NCBI RefSeq assembly: GCF_019430945.1
Contig: NZ_JAHYCB010000003.1
Span: forward strand, 434,001 to 498,000
DNA: 64,000 bases
From: Neorhizobium populisoli
Lineage (GTDB): Bacteria > Pseudomonadota > Alphaproteobacteria > Rhizobiales > Rhizobiaceae
Reading direction: 5' to 3'
Part shown: positions 16,663-25,229 of the stretch, in pieces
Layout of the letters: every line of letters starts with the position of its first letter
Numbering within the stretch: position 1 is the first letter of the stretch
The notes under the pieces: generated by a model
What the model saw: only the letters and a program-made list of their open reading frames with translations
The model's database searches: none
Told to the model about the DNA's origin: nothing
Translations under genes and position numbers: made by a program

Positions 16663-17202
16663 TCAGGCCTTCAATTCCCTCTCCACCGCCTCGACCAGCC
16701 GGCTGTCGTCGGCCGTCACATCGGGCGCAAACCGGGCCTTGATCTCGCCATCACGGCCGATCAGGAATTTTTCGAAATTCCAGACAATATCTCCGTCGGC
16801 GACAACTACTCCATGACCGCGAAGCCTTTCCTTCATCGGGCCGTCACCGGTCGTCGGGATGCTGGAACCGGTGAGTTGTTTGTAAAGCGGGTGCTGGTCG
16901 TCACCCTTGACGGAAATCTTCGAGAAGATCGGGAATTTCACATCATAGGTCAGCTGGCAGAATTCGACGATTTCGGAATCGGTGCCGGGCTCCTGGCCCA
17001 TGAAATTGTTGGCCGGGAAGGCGGTAACGACAAAACCGTCGCTCTGCTTGTCCTCATAGAGCTTCTCAAGTCCCTCATATTGCTTCGTCAGGCCGCATTT
17101 GGAGGCAACGTTGACGACGAGCATCACCTTGCCTTTGAACTCGTTGAGAGAGGTCTCGCGACCGTCGGCCAGTTTCACCGGAATGTTCAAAACAGCGCTC
17201 AT
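16663..17202 (-). CDS. glutathione peroxidase family protein
   Basis: A 179-aa thiol peroxidase of the GPx fold. The catalytic triad is visible: Cys36 in NVASKCGLT, Gln70 in FPANNFMGQEPG and Trp141 in IVWNFEKFLIGRDG. As in most bacteria, Cys replaces selenocysteine, and such enzymes often use thioredoxin rather than glutathione to reduce lipid and organic hydroperoxides. No signal peptide, so cytoplasmic. It is divergent from the SLC13 permease gene with a 185-bp gap. Confidence 0.93.
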   Translation of the reverse strand: MSAVLNIPVKLADGRETSLNEFKGKVMLVVNVASKCGLTKQYEGLEKLYEDKQSDGFVVTAFPANNFMGQEPGTDSEIVEFCQLTYDVKFPIFSKISVKGDDQHPLYKQLTGSSIPTTGDGPMKERLRGHGVVVADGDIVWNFEKFLIGRDGEIKARFAPDVTADDSRLVEAVERELKA

Positions 17203-17387
17203 CGCAAATCTCCTGAGAATACAAAATCGGTTTGCGGCCCAAACTATTCCTGTCGCTTTGATTGTCCAGCCGATTGCCGGAACTTTGAGACCTTACCGGG
17301 ATTGATACGCCGCGCGAGAGCGACATAATTCTCTCAAACGTCCTTCAAGGCAAAAATTCTTCCCTGCCTCAGACCCGCCGGAGCCGC

Positions 17388-19160
17388 ATGACAACGCAGC
17401 AGATCCTCGCCTTTTCCGTCATCGCGCTGATGATGGCGGTCTTCATCTGGGATCGGTTCCGTTATGACGTCGTCGCGTGTTGTGCGCTGGTGCTGGCGGT
17501 CGTGGTCGGCATCGTGCCGCCGGACAAGGCGTTTTCCGGTTTTTCCGATGATATTGTCATCATCGTCGGCAGCGCGTTGATCGTTTCGGCCGGCGTCGCA
17601 CGGTCCGGTGTCGTCGATATGGCGATCAAGAAATTCTTCCCAAACATTAGTTCGCTGCATACCCAGCTGGCGCTCCTGATGATCGTCGTGGCGCTGCTGT
17701 CCGCCTTCATCAAGAATATCGGCGCACTGGCGATCATGATGCCGGTCGCCTTCCAGTTCGCAAAGAAATCCGGCGCCTCGCCCTCGAAATATTTGATGCC
17801 GATGTCCTTCGCCGCGCTCCTCGGCGGGTTGATGACGCAGATCGGCACTTCACCGAACATCGTCGTCTCGCGCATCCGGGAGGAGCTGACCGGCACGTCC
17901 TTCACCATGTTCGACTTCACCCCGATGGGCGTCATCCTCTGTGTCGTCGGCATCACCTTCCTGATCTTCTTCCATTGGCTGGTACCGAGCCGTACCAAGC
18001 AGAACAGCTCGATCGAAGAAGCCGTCGAGATCAAGAACTACACGTCGGAAGTCATTATCACTGCGGAATCCACGGTCGTCGAAAAACCGATCGGTGAACT
18101 CCTGAAGCTCGGCGACGGCGAGGTGATCGCCATCGCGGTTCTGCGCGGCACCGCCCGCATGTCTCCCTTCCCCGATCTGAAACTGCGCGAGGGCGACGTC
18201 GTCCTGCTCGAAGGCCCGTCCAAAGCGCTCGACCTCGTCGTCTCCGGCGGAAAGCTGCAACTGTCCGGCAAGCCGCTGAAGGAAAACGGTCAGGACCAGG
18301 TAGACGTGATTTCCATCGAGGCGATCATCAGCCAGGAATCGCAATTGAAGGGCCTTTCCGCCAAGGAAATGGCCTTATCCTACACCCGCGGCGTCAACCT
18401 TCTGGCGATCAGCCGGCATGGCGAACGGGTCAAGGAACGCCTCGGCAGCCTGACGCTTGCCGCCGGCGACGTTCTGGTGCTGCAGGGCAGCCGCAAGAAC
18501 TTGCCCGCCGTGATGCAGGATTTCGCGCTGCTGCCGCTCGCCCAGCGCGAGGTGCTGCTCGGCACCCGCCGCCGCGCCTTCATCCCGTTGGTCATCCTGG
18601 CGCTCGCCATGGCAACGACCGCCGTCGGCCTTGCGCCGGTCCCCGTTGCCTTCTTCGCCGCAGCGCTCGGCATGGTCGTCTTTCGTGCCATCCCGCTTGC
18701 CGATATCTACAAATCCGTCGACGGCCCGATCCTCGTCATGCTGGCGGCGCTGATCCCCGTCTCGGATTCGCTCAGAACCTCCGGCGGCAGCGACCTCATC
18801 GCCGGGTGGTTGGGTCAGGTAGCGATGAACCTGCCGGCCTGGGGCGCACTCGGCCTGATCCTGGTCACCGCCATGGCCGTGACGCCCTTCCTCAACAATG
18901 CCGCCACCGTGCTCGTCATGGCCCCGATCGCCGCGACCTTCGCCACCAATCTCGGCTTCCGGCCGGAGGCCTTCCTGATGGCGGTAGCGATCGGCGCCGG
19001 CTGCGATTTCCTCACCCCCGTCGGCCATCAGTGCAACACGCTGGTCTTCGGCCCCGGCGGTTACAAATTTTCCGATTACCCGCGCCTCGGCCTGCCGCTT
19101 TCCTTCCTGATCATCCTCATCAGCGTGCCGGCCCTGCTGTATGTCTGGCCGGTCAGGTAG
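17388..19160 (+). CDS. SLC13-family permease with two TrkA-C (RCK_C) domains
   Basis: A 590-aa transporter of the DASS/CitMHS superfamily. Two membrane halves flank a soluble insert: helices about 1-200, two RCK_C-like modules about 205-370, then helices about 390-590. SFAALLGGLMTQIGTSPNIVVS and AVTPFLNNAATVLVMAPIA are the paired hairpin motifs seen in this superfamily. Substrates include dicarboxylates, sulfate or other anions, and the sequence does not decide. It stands alone between the glutathione peroxidase and gltX genes. Confidence 0.88.
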   Translation: MTTQQILAFSVIALMMAVFIWDRFRYDVVACCALVLAVVVGIVPPDKAFSGFSDDIVIIVGSALIVSAGVARSGVVDMAIKKFFPNISSLHTQLALLMIVVALLSAFIKNIGALAIMMPVAFQFAKKSGASPSKYLMPMSFAALLGGLMTQIGTSPNIVVSRIREELTGTSFTMFDFTPMGVILCVVGITFLIFFHWLVPSRTKQNSSIEEAVEIKNYTSEVIITAESTVVEKPIGELLKLGDGEVIAIAVLRGTARMSPFPDLKLREGDVVLLEGPSKALDLVVSGGKLQLSGKPLKENGQDQVDVISIEAIISQESQLKGLSAKEMALSYTRGVNLLAISRHGERVKERLGSLTLAAGDVLVLQGSRKNLPAVMQDFALLPLAQREVLLGTRRRAFIPLVILALAMATTAVGLAPVPVAFFAAALGMVVFRAIPLADIYKSVDGPILVMLAALIPVSDSLRTSGGSDLIAGWLGQVAMNLPAWGALGLILVTAMAVTPFLNNAATVLVMAPIAATFATNLGFRPEAFLMAVAIGAGCDFLTPVGHQCNTLVFGPGGYKFSDYPRLGLPLSFLIILISVPALLYVWPVR

Positions 19161-19286
19161 TCTTAGAGGTAGGTTTCGGCCCAAAAATCTTGACGCTGTC
19201 GGCTGAATATGGCCTAAGCCTGCGACAATCCACATTGTCAAAACAGGCTTGGCGCCCATCCGCGCGCCTTGAGATCGAGAATACCG

Positions 19287-20744
19287 ATGATCAACCCGAC
19301 CCCGCGCGTCCGCATCGCCCCCTCGCCCACCGGCGAGCCGCATGTCGGCACCGCCTATATCGCTCTTTTCAACTACCTCTTCGCCAAGAAGAACGGCGGC
19401 GAATTCATCCTGCGCATCGAGGATACCGATGCGACCCGTTCGACGCGCGAATTCGAAGAGAAGGTGCTCGACGCGTTGCGCTGGACGGGCCTCACCTGGG
19501 CCGAAGGCCCGGATGTCGGCGGCCCCTACGGTCCCTATCGCCAGTCCGACCGCAAGGACATGTACCAGCCCTACGCGCAGGACCTGCTCGACAAGGGCCA
19601 TGCCTTCCGCTGCTTCTGCACGCCGGAGCGCCTGGAGCAGATGCGCGAAGGCCAGCGCGCCGCCGGCAAGCCGCCGAAATATGACGGTCTCTGCCTGACT
19701 TATTCGGCCGAGGAAGTCACCTCACGTCTGGCCGCAGGCGAAGGCTCGGTTATCCGCATGAAGATCCCGACCGAGGGCAATTGCGAATTCACCGACGGCG
19801 TTTACGGCGACGTGTCGATCCCGTGGGATTCGGTCGATATGCAGGTCCTCATCAAGGGCGACGGCATGCCGACCTATCACATGGCAAACGTCATCGACGA
19901 CCATCTGATGAAGATCACCCACGTCGCACGCGGCGAAGAGTGGCTGGCCTCCGTGCCGAAGCACATTCTTCTCTATCGCTATTTCGGCTGGGACCAGCCG
20001 GTGTTCATGCATCTTTCGCTGATGCGCAACGCCGACAAGTCGAAACTGTCGAAGCGCAAGAACCCGACCTCGATCAGCTACTACTCCGCGCTCGGCTATC
20101 TGCCGGAAGCGCTGATGAACTTCCTCGGCCTGTTTTTCGTGCAGATCGCCGAAGGCGAAGAACTGCTGACCATGGACGAGTTGACCGAAAAATTCGATCC
20201 GGAAAACCTCTCCAAGGCCGGCGCGATCTTCGACATCCAGAAGCTCGACTGGCTGAATGGCCGCTGGATCCGCGAAAAGCTGTCGCCGGAAGAATTCGTC
20301 GCCCGCACGCTCGAATGGGCGATGGAAAACCAGCGCCTGACGGAAGGCCTGAAGCATTCGCAGAGCCGCATCTCCAAGCTCGGCGAACTGCCGAACCTCG
20401 CCGGTTTCCTCCTGTCCTCCGATATCGGCCTGACGCCGGCCTCTTTCGCCAGCCTGAAGACCAGCCCGGCCGAAACGCTGGAAATCATCAACACCGTGCA
20501 GGCCGATTTCGAGAAGATGATCGAGTTCAATGTCGAGTCGATCGATGCGGAACTGCGCGCGATCGCCGACAAGTTGGCCAAGAAACTGCGCGTCGTCACC
20601 CCGCCGCTGTTCATCGCCATGTCCGGCTCGTCCCGCTCGCTGCCGCTGTTTGACTCGATGGCTATTCTCGGCCGCTCGGTCGTTCGCCAGCGGCTGAAGG
20701 TTGCTGCGACGGTTGTTGCCTCGATGGTGGGCGACGGAAAGTAA
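19287..20744 (+). CDS. gltX: glutamate-tRNA ligase
   Basis: A 485-aa class I aminoacyl-tRNA synthetase. The HIGH-type motif is APSPTGEPHVGT (residues 11-22) and the KMSKS-type loop is KSKLSKRKNPTS around residue 255. FRIEDTD-like ILRIEDTDATRS and the anticodon-binding C-terminal domain are present. The ATG at 19287 gives the canonical N-terminus; an in-frame TTG at 19269 adds six residues and is less likely. Many alphaproteobacteria carry two gltX copies, one of which may charge tRNA-Gln for transamidation; which copy this is cannot be told here. Confidence 0.95.
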   Translation: MINPTPRVRIAPSPTGEPHVGTAYIALFNYLFAKKNGGEFILRIEDTDATRSTREFEEKVLDALRWTGLTWAEGPDVGGPYGPYRQSDRKDMYQPYAQDLLDKGHAFRCFCTPERLEQMREGQRAAGKPPKYDGLCLTYSAEEVTSRLAAGEGSVIRMKIPTEGNCEFTDGVYGDVSIPWDSVDMQVLIKGDGMPTYHMANVIDDHLMKITHVARGEEWLASVPKHILLYRYFGWDQPVFMHLSLMRNADKSKLSKRKNPTSISYYSALGYLPEALMNFLGLFFVQIAEGEELLTMDELTEKFDPENLSKAGAIFDIQKLDWLNGRWIREKLSPEEFVARTLEWAMENQRLTEGLKHSQSRISKLGELPNLAGFLLSSDIGLTPASFASLKTSPAETLEIINTVQADFEKMIEFNVESIDAELRAIADKLAKKLRVVTPPLFIAMSGSSRSLPLFDSMAILGRSVVRQRLKVAATVVASMVGDGK

Positions 20745-20781
20745 TAGCGCGTGCTGCCGGTAACGGCGGCATGCTGAAATA

Positions 20782-20825
20782 CCCCCCTCTGCCCTGCCGG
20801 GCATCTCCCCCACAAGGAGGGAGAT
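20782..20825. repeat. palindromic intergenic repeat, family A
   Basis: Copy of the element seen at 2359-2513, with CCCCCCTCTGCCCTGCCGGG then CATCTCCCCC and GGAGGGAGAT. It faces the inverted copy at 20914-20958 across 88 bp in the gltX-lysS gap. Confidence 0.75.
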
Positions 20826-20913
20826 TGGCAAGTGGCAAAGCGCCCGCCTTCCTTCAGCGTCGAATGCTGAGTTGACAGCGGCTGCAGTTAGAGTGGGGAG
20901 AGTGCTCCAATCA

Positions 20914-20958
20914 ATCTCCCCCCTTGTGGGGGAGATGTCCGGCAGGACAGAGGGGGGT
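20914..20958. repeat. palindromic intergenic repeat, family A (inverted copy)
   Basis: ATCTCCCCCCTTGTGGGGG arm followed by GTCCGGCAGGACAGAGGGGG. It lies just upstream of lysS. The copy pair would form a long stem in any gltX-lysS read-through transcript. Confidence 0.75.
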
Positions 20959-20994
20959 GGCCGCAACGAACAAAGCCCGAAGAAGGCGAGAACT

Positions 20995-22494
20995 ATGACC
21001 GACAACAACACGACCGAACCCGCCCTCTCCTCCGACGCCACGCAGGTGCGCGCCCAGAAGCTTGCCATCCTTCGCGAGAAGATCGGCGACGTTTATCCGG
21101 CGCATTTCCACCGCACGATGACGAATGGCGAGCTGGCCGAGAAATACAAGGACCTCGAATCCGACGTCGAGACGCAAGACGTGGTGACGGTTGCCGGCCG
21201 CGTTTATTCCTCGCGCAATTCCGGCATGTTCATGGACATCCATGACGCCGGCGGCAAGATCCAGATCTTCTCCCACAAGGATGTGACGCCGCAGGAAGCG
21301 CGCGACCTGCTGTCGCTCATCGATATCGGCGACATCATCGGAGTTACCGGCACCGTGCGCCGCACCAAGCGCGGCGAGCTGTCGATCAACGCCCAGTCGA
21401 TCATCATGCTGACCAAGTCGCTGCTCCCCATGCCGGAAAAGTGGCATGGCCTGTCGGATGTCGAGCTGCGGTATCGCAAGCGCCACCTCGACATCATGAC
21501 CAATGAGGAATCCAAGCTCCGCTTCCAGCAGCGTTCGAAGATCGTCTCCGGGATCCGCCGTTTCATGGAAAACGACGGCTTCATGGAAGTCGAGACGCCG
21601 ATGCTGCATTCGGTCTATGGCGGCGCCACCGCCGAGCCGTTCAAGACGCATCACAACACGCTGAAGCTCGACATGTACCTGCGCATCGCGCCGGAACTGT
21701 TCCTGAAGCGCACGCTGGTCTCCGGTCTTACCGACAAGGTGTTCGAGATCAACCGCAACTTCCGTAACGAAGGCGTCTCGACCCGGCACAATCCGGAATT
21801 CACGATGATGGAGTGCTACTGGGCCTATGCCGACTACGAGGACATCATGGATCTCGTCGAGCGCATGTTCGGCCAGCTCGCCATGGCGATCCACGGCTCG
21901 ACCGAGTTCAAATTCCAGGACAAGGAATTGTCCTTCAAGGGTCCGTTCAAGCGCGTCTCGATGCCCGACTCCGTCAAGGAAGCGACCGGCCTCGATTTCC
22001 GCGCCATGAAGACCGACGAAGAAGCCCGCGCCGCCGCCAAGGGCGCCGGTTTCGCGGTCGAGAAGGACTGGACCTGGGGCGAATGCCTGGCCTTCATCTT
22101 CGAAGAGAAGGTCGAGCCGACGCTGATCCAGCCGAGCCACGTCATCGACTTCCCGAAGGACATCTCGCCCTTCGCCAAGGAAGTGCCGGGAGAGCCGCGC
22201 CTCGTCGAACGTTTCGAGACCTATTGCAACGCCTGGGAACTGGGCAACGCCTTCTCCGAACTGAACGACCCGGAAGAGCAGCGCAAGCGCATGGTCGAGC
22301 AGCTCGAGCAGGCCCATGCCCGCGGCGAGAAGGAAAAGCAGCTCGATGACGAATTCCTTGATGCCATCGACCAGGGCATGCCGCCGGCCGGCGGCCTCGG
22401 CATCGGCGTCGACCGTCTCGTCATGCTGCTGACGGACTCCCCGTCGATCCGCGACATCATCCTGTTCCCGGCGCGGCGCAACAAGCAGGACTGA
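20995..22494 (+). CDS. lysS: lysine-tRNA ligase, class II
   Basis: A 499-aa class II synthetase with an N-terminal OB-fold anticodon domain (VVTVAGRVYSSRNSGMFMDI, about residues 62-81). Motif 1 is around QQRSKIVSGIRRFMENDGF, motif 2 is FEINRNFRNEGVS, and motif 3 is GLGIGVDRLVMLL. The ATG at 20995 yields the standard start MTDNNTTE; a longer frame back to 20872 runs through the repeat element and is rejected. The presence of class II rather than class I LysRS is worth noting, since class I is common in some alphaproteobacteria. Confidence 0.95.
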   Translation: MTDNNTTEPALSSDATQVRAQKLAILREKIGDVYPAHFHRTMTNGELAEKYKDLESDVETQDVVTVAGRVYSSRNSGMFMDIHDAGGKIQIFSHKDVTPQEARDLLSLIDIGDIIGVTGTVRRTKRGELSINAQSIIMLTKSLLPMPEKWHGLSDVELRYRKRHLDIMTNEESKLRFQQRSKIVSGIRRFMENDGFMEVETPMLHSVYGGATAEPFKTHHNTLKLDMYLRIAPELFLKRTLVSGLTDKVFEINRNFRNEGVSTRHNPEFTMMECYWAYADYEDIMDLVERMFGQLAMAIHGSTEFKFQDKELSFKGPFKRVSMPDSVKEATGLDFRAMKTDEEARAAAKGAGFAVEKDWTWGECLAFIFEEKVEPTLIQPSHVIDFPKDISPFAKEVPGEPRLVERFETYCNAWELGNAFSELNDPEEQRKRMVEQLEQAHARGEKEKQLDDEFLDAIDQGMPPAGGLGIGVDRLVMLLTDSPSIRDIILFPARRNKQD

Positions 22495-22513
22495 TTGGAG
22501 CGGAAGGTGATCG

Positions 22514-22807
22514 ATTAAGAACATCCAGATAATCGATGGTGCGGAAAACTGTACCTACGATATCTTCCAGGCCACTGACGAGGAATTCGCCGCCATCTTT
22601 CCCGATGGCGGCGAAGTCGTCTTCATCGAAGATATCGTTCAGGACGAAACCAAGACAGACTTCTTCGATGAGATCTTCAAAAGGATCTGGGCCAGAAGAA
22701 TCGAGAAACGTGACGCCGTCGGAATTCACGGAACGATTTTCTACGAGCAATATGAGAAGAGAAGGTATTTCCCGGACGGACTGTGGGATGCATCTGCTAT
22801 AATCTAA
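22514..22807 (+). CDS. small conserved-looking protein (97 codons) with no ATG/GTG/TTG start
   Basis: An open frame begins after a TGA at 22508 and runs TCG ATT AAG AAC ... to TAA at 22805. It reads KNIQIIDGAENCTYDIFQAT and continues as an acidic soluble protein with FAAIFPDGGEVVFIEDI and VGIHGTIFYEQYEKRRYFP. No ATG, GTG or TTG occurs in frame. The first possible start is ATT at 22514, preceded by GGAAGG at 22502-22507, a well-spaced ribosome-binding site. It follows lysS by 19 bp. The amino acid composition looks like a real protein, so this is either a rare ATT start or a gene inactivated by an ATG-to-ATT change. Function unknown. Confidence 0.5.
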   Translation: MKNIQIIDGAENCTYDIFQATDEEFAAIFPDGGEVVFIEDIVQDETKTDFFDEIFKRIWARRIEKRDAVGIHGTIFYEQYEKRRYFPDGLWDASAII

Positions 22808-22829
22808 GCTGGATGCCTTGCAGCATATA

Positions 22830-22860
22830 TCCTCCGAACACCTCAGAGGGGTCCGGAGGA
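22830..22860. terminator. hairpin between convergent genes
   Basis: Stem TCCTCCG at 22830-22836 pairs with CGGAGGA at 22854-22860, with further C/G-rich pairing in the loop. No T tract; weak terminator call based on position. Confidence 0.4.
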
Positions 22861-22886
22861 CGGCCGAGTGTGGCTCGACGCACCTC

Positions 22887-23204
22887 TTACCCCTCCAGCG
22901 CAAACACCACCTCATAAAGTCCTGGACTGGCTTCCCCATAAGCCTTGTTGCCATCGATCATCCCCGCTCTCCGCAGGCGATCAATGACGCGCCTTGCCGC
23001 GTCGATATCCCGGCTCTGCGCGTAATTTACGACCCTCGTTCCATCGAGGCTCCGGTGAAGGCTGGCAGAGATCCAGCCCGGCACTTCGCTCGCGATCCGG
23101 GCGGCATCGCTGAGATAGGCGATGAGCTGCTCCTGGCCTCCCTCGGGAACGGTAAAGACATTGATCTGCGTGACGATGCCGCTCTGGGCACGGATAATGG
23201 GCAT
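22887..23204 (-). CDS. antibiotic biosynthesis monooxygenase (ABM) domain protein
   Basis: A 105-aa single-domain protein of the dimeric alpha/beta-barrel ABM fold. INVFTVPEGGQEQLIAYL and the VPGWISASLHRSLDGTRVVNY strand pair (read in two parts) are typical. Such proteins can be quinol monooxygenases, haem-degrading enzymes or simple ligand binders, and nothing here decides. The start at 23204 has a purine-rich GGAGAAAG upstream. It stands alone; about 257 bp to the next gene hold a hairpin at 23431-23451. Confidence 0.82.
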   Translation of the reverse strand: MPIIRAQSGIVTQINVFTVPEGGQEQLIAYLSDAARIASEVPGWISASLHRSLDGTRVVNYAQSRDIDAARRVIDRLRRAGMIDGNKAYGEASPGLYEVVFALEG

Positions 23205-23430
23205 TGGCTTTCTCCTTCGGTTTAAGGAGGCGCAATGCGGACGGCAGGGAGATGCGAAACCGAAACACGAACCGATCGCACGCCAAGCCGCCGGCACTGC
23301 GCCGGTTGCTTGCCGCGGGTCCGCCTGGATAGGCGGCACGGAGCTTCCCGAAGGAAGGAGACGGGCTTACCAATGCCGTCTCTGGTCCTTTTCGACGACC
23401 GGGATTTTAGCGGGTGCCTCAAGAAACAGC

Positions 23431-23451
23431 AAGGCCGGCAAAGCCGGCCTT
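23431..23451 (-). terminator. hairpin after the His-rich protein gene
   Basis: Perfect 9-bp stem AAGGCCGGC/GCCGGCCTT with a 3-nt loop, 11 bp past the stop of the minus-strand gene at 23462. The following U run is short. Confidence 0.6.
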
Positions 23452-23461
23452 GTGAAGAGGA

Positions 23462-24973
23462 TCAATGTACCGGCTTGGCGGGTTTGGCCGAAGCTTCCTG
23501 CTCCGGCTTGGCCGGTTTTGCAGACGCCGGAGCCGGGGCTGCGGCAGGTGCCGCACCGGATTGACCGCGCATCTTGGCGAGCCAGGCAGCGCCGGCGGCA
23601 TCCGCCGCACTCGATCCGTTGGCCGGAGGTGGCGCAGCTTCGACATTTGCAGGCTTCGCGTCAGCCGGTGCAGCCTCTGCATGGATCGCGTCCGCATCGG
23701 TGGATTTGGACCAGCGCTTGCCGCCTTCTGCGGAGGTGCGCGGCTCGGGGGCCGGCTGTTCAGGCGCCTTGGCGGCCTGGGTCTCTGCTGGTTTCTCAGC
23801 AGGTTTTTCCGCTTCGCCGCCACCGAAGATCATGCTCGTCACGGAGGACAGGAAACCGCCCTCTTCCTTTTTCGGTTCGGCGGCAGCCTGCTCCTTGGGA
23901 GCGGCGGGTTTTTCGCCATGATCGGCTGCTGCCGCGGGTTTGGCAACAGCCGTTTCAGCCGGCGCGGCCTTTGGCGGCGCGGGTTTTTCGCTGCCATGTG
24001 CGTCGGCCGCAGCGGCAGCTGGAGCCGCGGTGCCGTGATCTGCCGTAGGCGCGTCATGGCTGCTCGCCGGTGCAGCGGCATGGTCGGCCGGTGCCGACTC
24101 GGCACCGTGGCCTTCGACTGGCGCTTCTTCCTTCTTGGATCCGAAAATCATGCCGGTAATGGAACTCAGGAAGCCGCCGCTCTCCTTGGCAGCAACCTCT
24201 TCGCCATGGCCTTCAGCCGGTGCTCCGTGCCCTTCGGCAGCCGGCGCCGCACCATGGCCGGAGGCTTCGCCATGGCCGGAAGCGGCTTCGCCATGCCCCG
24301 AGCTCTCGCCATGACCGGACGACTTGCCGTGGTCTCCACCACCCTTTTTCGGCTTTTCGCCATGGCCGCTCGCTGCGCCATGTTCACCCGCAGGTGCTGC
24401 GGCGGCAGGATCGATACAATCGGCCTTGTCGGTTAAACGCGCCGTCAGCGCCTCGACGTCTTCAAGCGGCAGATCGACACGCATGCCGTAGAACTCGCCG
24501 TCCGGTGCCGCGTTGCCATCGAGATAATAGGCGGAATAGGTCTGCGCGCTGGCGCCCTCCGGCGCTTTGGCGAGATTGGGAATATAGACCACCTGCGCGC
24601 CGATCGTGCGGCCACGCATGCGGGCGCGGTCGGTCGGGCCGGACTTGTCCACCATCGCGACCTGCACGAGATCGGCATGTTCCTTTTCCTGCACCGCCTT
24701 GGCAACGCGCAACGCGGTGCGGATACGCGCCATGCTGTCGCCCGGCTCGTCGCTCACCACGTATTTGCGCACCCAATAGCGCTGATCGCGTTTGATCTTG
24801 ACCGTATCGAGCGTGGTGCATTTCAGCCCGTTGATCTCCAGATAGGAGGGGCCGAGAATCTTGTCTGTGCCGATGAAGACTGCCGCAGCGCCGCTGCCGC
24901 CGCCGAGCACGACCACGCTGCCCATCATCAGGAAGATGAGCTTCTTGGAAAACCGGAACTTGAGACCCTTCAC
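23462..24973 (-). CDS. membrane-anchored His-rich, low-complexity protein with an internal duplication
   Basis: About 503 aa from the GTG at 24973, which has CCGGAG upstream; the frame stays open to 25051. After a basic N-terminus there is one hydrophobic segment (about residues 11-33) and a conserved-looking domain starting YLEINGLKCTTLDTVKI, to about residue 195. The rest is Ala/Pro/Glu/Lys-rich with many GHGE-type repeats. Two copies of a hydrophobic module occur, GGFLSSITGMIFG and GGFLSSVTSMIFG, roughly 120 residues apart. It is divergent from sitABCD. The His clusters could bind divalent metal, but this is inference; no family is recognised for the repeat region. Confidence 0.75.
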   Translation of the reverse strand: MKGLKFRFSKKLIFLMMGSVVVLGGGSGAAAVFIGTDKILGPSYLEINGLKCTTLDTVKIKRDQRYWVRKYVVSDEPGDSMARIRTALRVAKAVQEKEHADLVQVAMVDKSGPTDRARMRGRTIGAQVVYIPNLAKAPEGASAQTYSAYYLDGNAAPDGEFYGMRVDLPLEDVEALTARLTDKADCIDPAAAAPAGEHGAASGHGEKPKKGGGDHGKSSGHGESSGHGEAASGHGEASGHGAAPAAEGHGAPAEGHGEEVAAKESGGFLSSITGMIFGSKKEEAPVEGHGAESAPADHAAAPASSHDAPTADHGTAAPAAAAADAHGSEKPAPPKAAPAETAVAKPAAAADHGEKPAAPKEQAAAEPKKEEGGFLSSVTSMIFGGGEAEKPAEKPAETQAAKAPEQPAPEPRTSAEGGKRWSKSTDADAIHAEAAPADAKPANVEAAPPPANGSSAADAAGAAWLAKMRGQSGAAPAAAPAPASAKPAKPEQEASAKPAKPVH

Positions 24974-25142
24974 AAGCCGAACTCCGGCATGATCAACTCC
25001 ATTTACGCAAAACAACAGGATGGAATATCGCCCGGATACTCTCTCATTCATGTTGAGGAAGCTTTAATCGGCCGCGCAGTTTTACTCTCCTACCGAACAT
25101 TCCTCATTGCCGAACCGTGCCATTTCGATCCTTGCGTGTTTT

Positions 25143-25158
25143 TGCGAATGAGTTGCAA
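25143..25158. promoter_or_regulatory. Mur/Fur-like box 1 upstream of sitA
   Basis: TGCGAATGAGTTGCAA, with identity to the box at 25196-25211. Paired Mur-responsive sequences are known upstream of rhizobial sitABCD; assignment to Mur is by that analogy. It lies just before the -35-like TTGACA. Confidence 0.6.
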
Positions 25159-25163
25159 TAGCA

Positions 25164-25191
25164 TTGACAGCCCGAAAAACGCCGTTAGATT
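25164..25191 (+). promoter_or_regulatory. sitA: candidate sitA promoter
   Basis: TTGACA at 25164-25169 with TAGATT at 25186-25191 (16-bp spacing). It lies between the two Mur-like boxes, so both could block RNA polymerase when manganese is sufficient. Confidence 0.5.
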
Positions 25192-25195
25192 AAAA

Positions 25196-25211
25196 TGCGA
25201 ATGAGTTGCAA
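25196..25211. promoter_or_regulatory. Mur/Fur-like box 2 upstream of sitA
   Basis: Second copy of TGCGAATGAGTTGCAA, 53 bp downstream of the first and immediately past the -10 candidate, 18 bp before the sitA ATG. Confidence 0.6.
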
Positions 25212-25229
25212 CAAGGGATCTGACAGCGC

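Noticed and set aside
20911..22524. 537-codon frame antisense to lysS
   Set aside because: LysS has all class II motifs; the antisense product is low-complexity and runs into the repeat element.
23222..23461. Possible plus-strand gene starting at 23235 with AAGGAGG, including a crystallin-like LVLFDDRDFSG stretch
   Set aside because: The frame runs antisense into the His-rich gene and the remainder is Arg/Cys-rich noise; the short motif alone is not enough to claim a gene or remnant.
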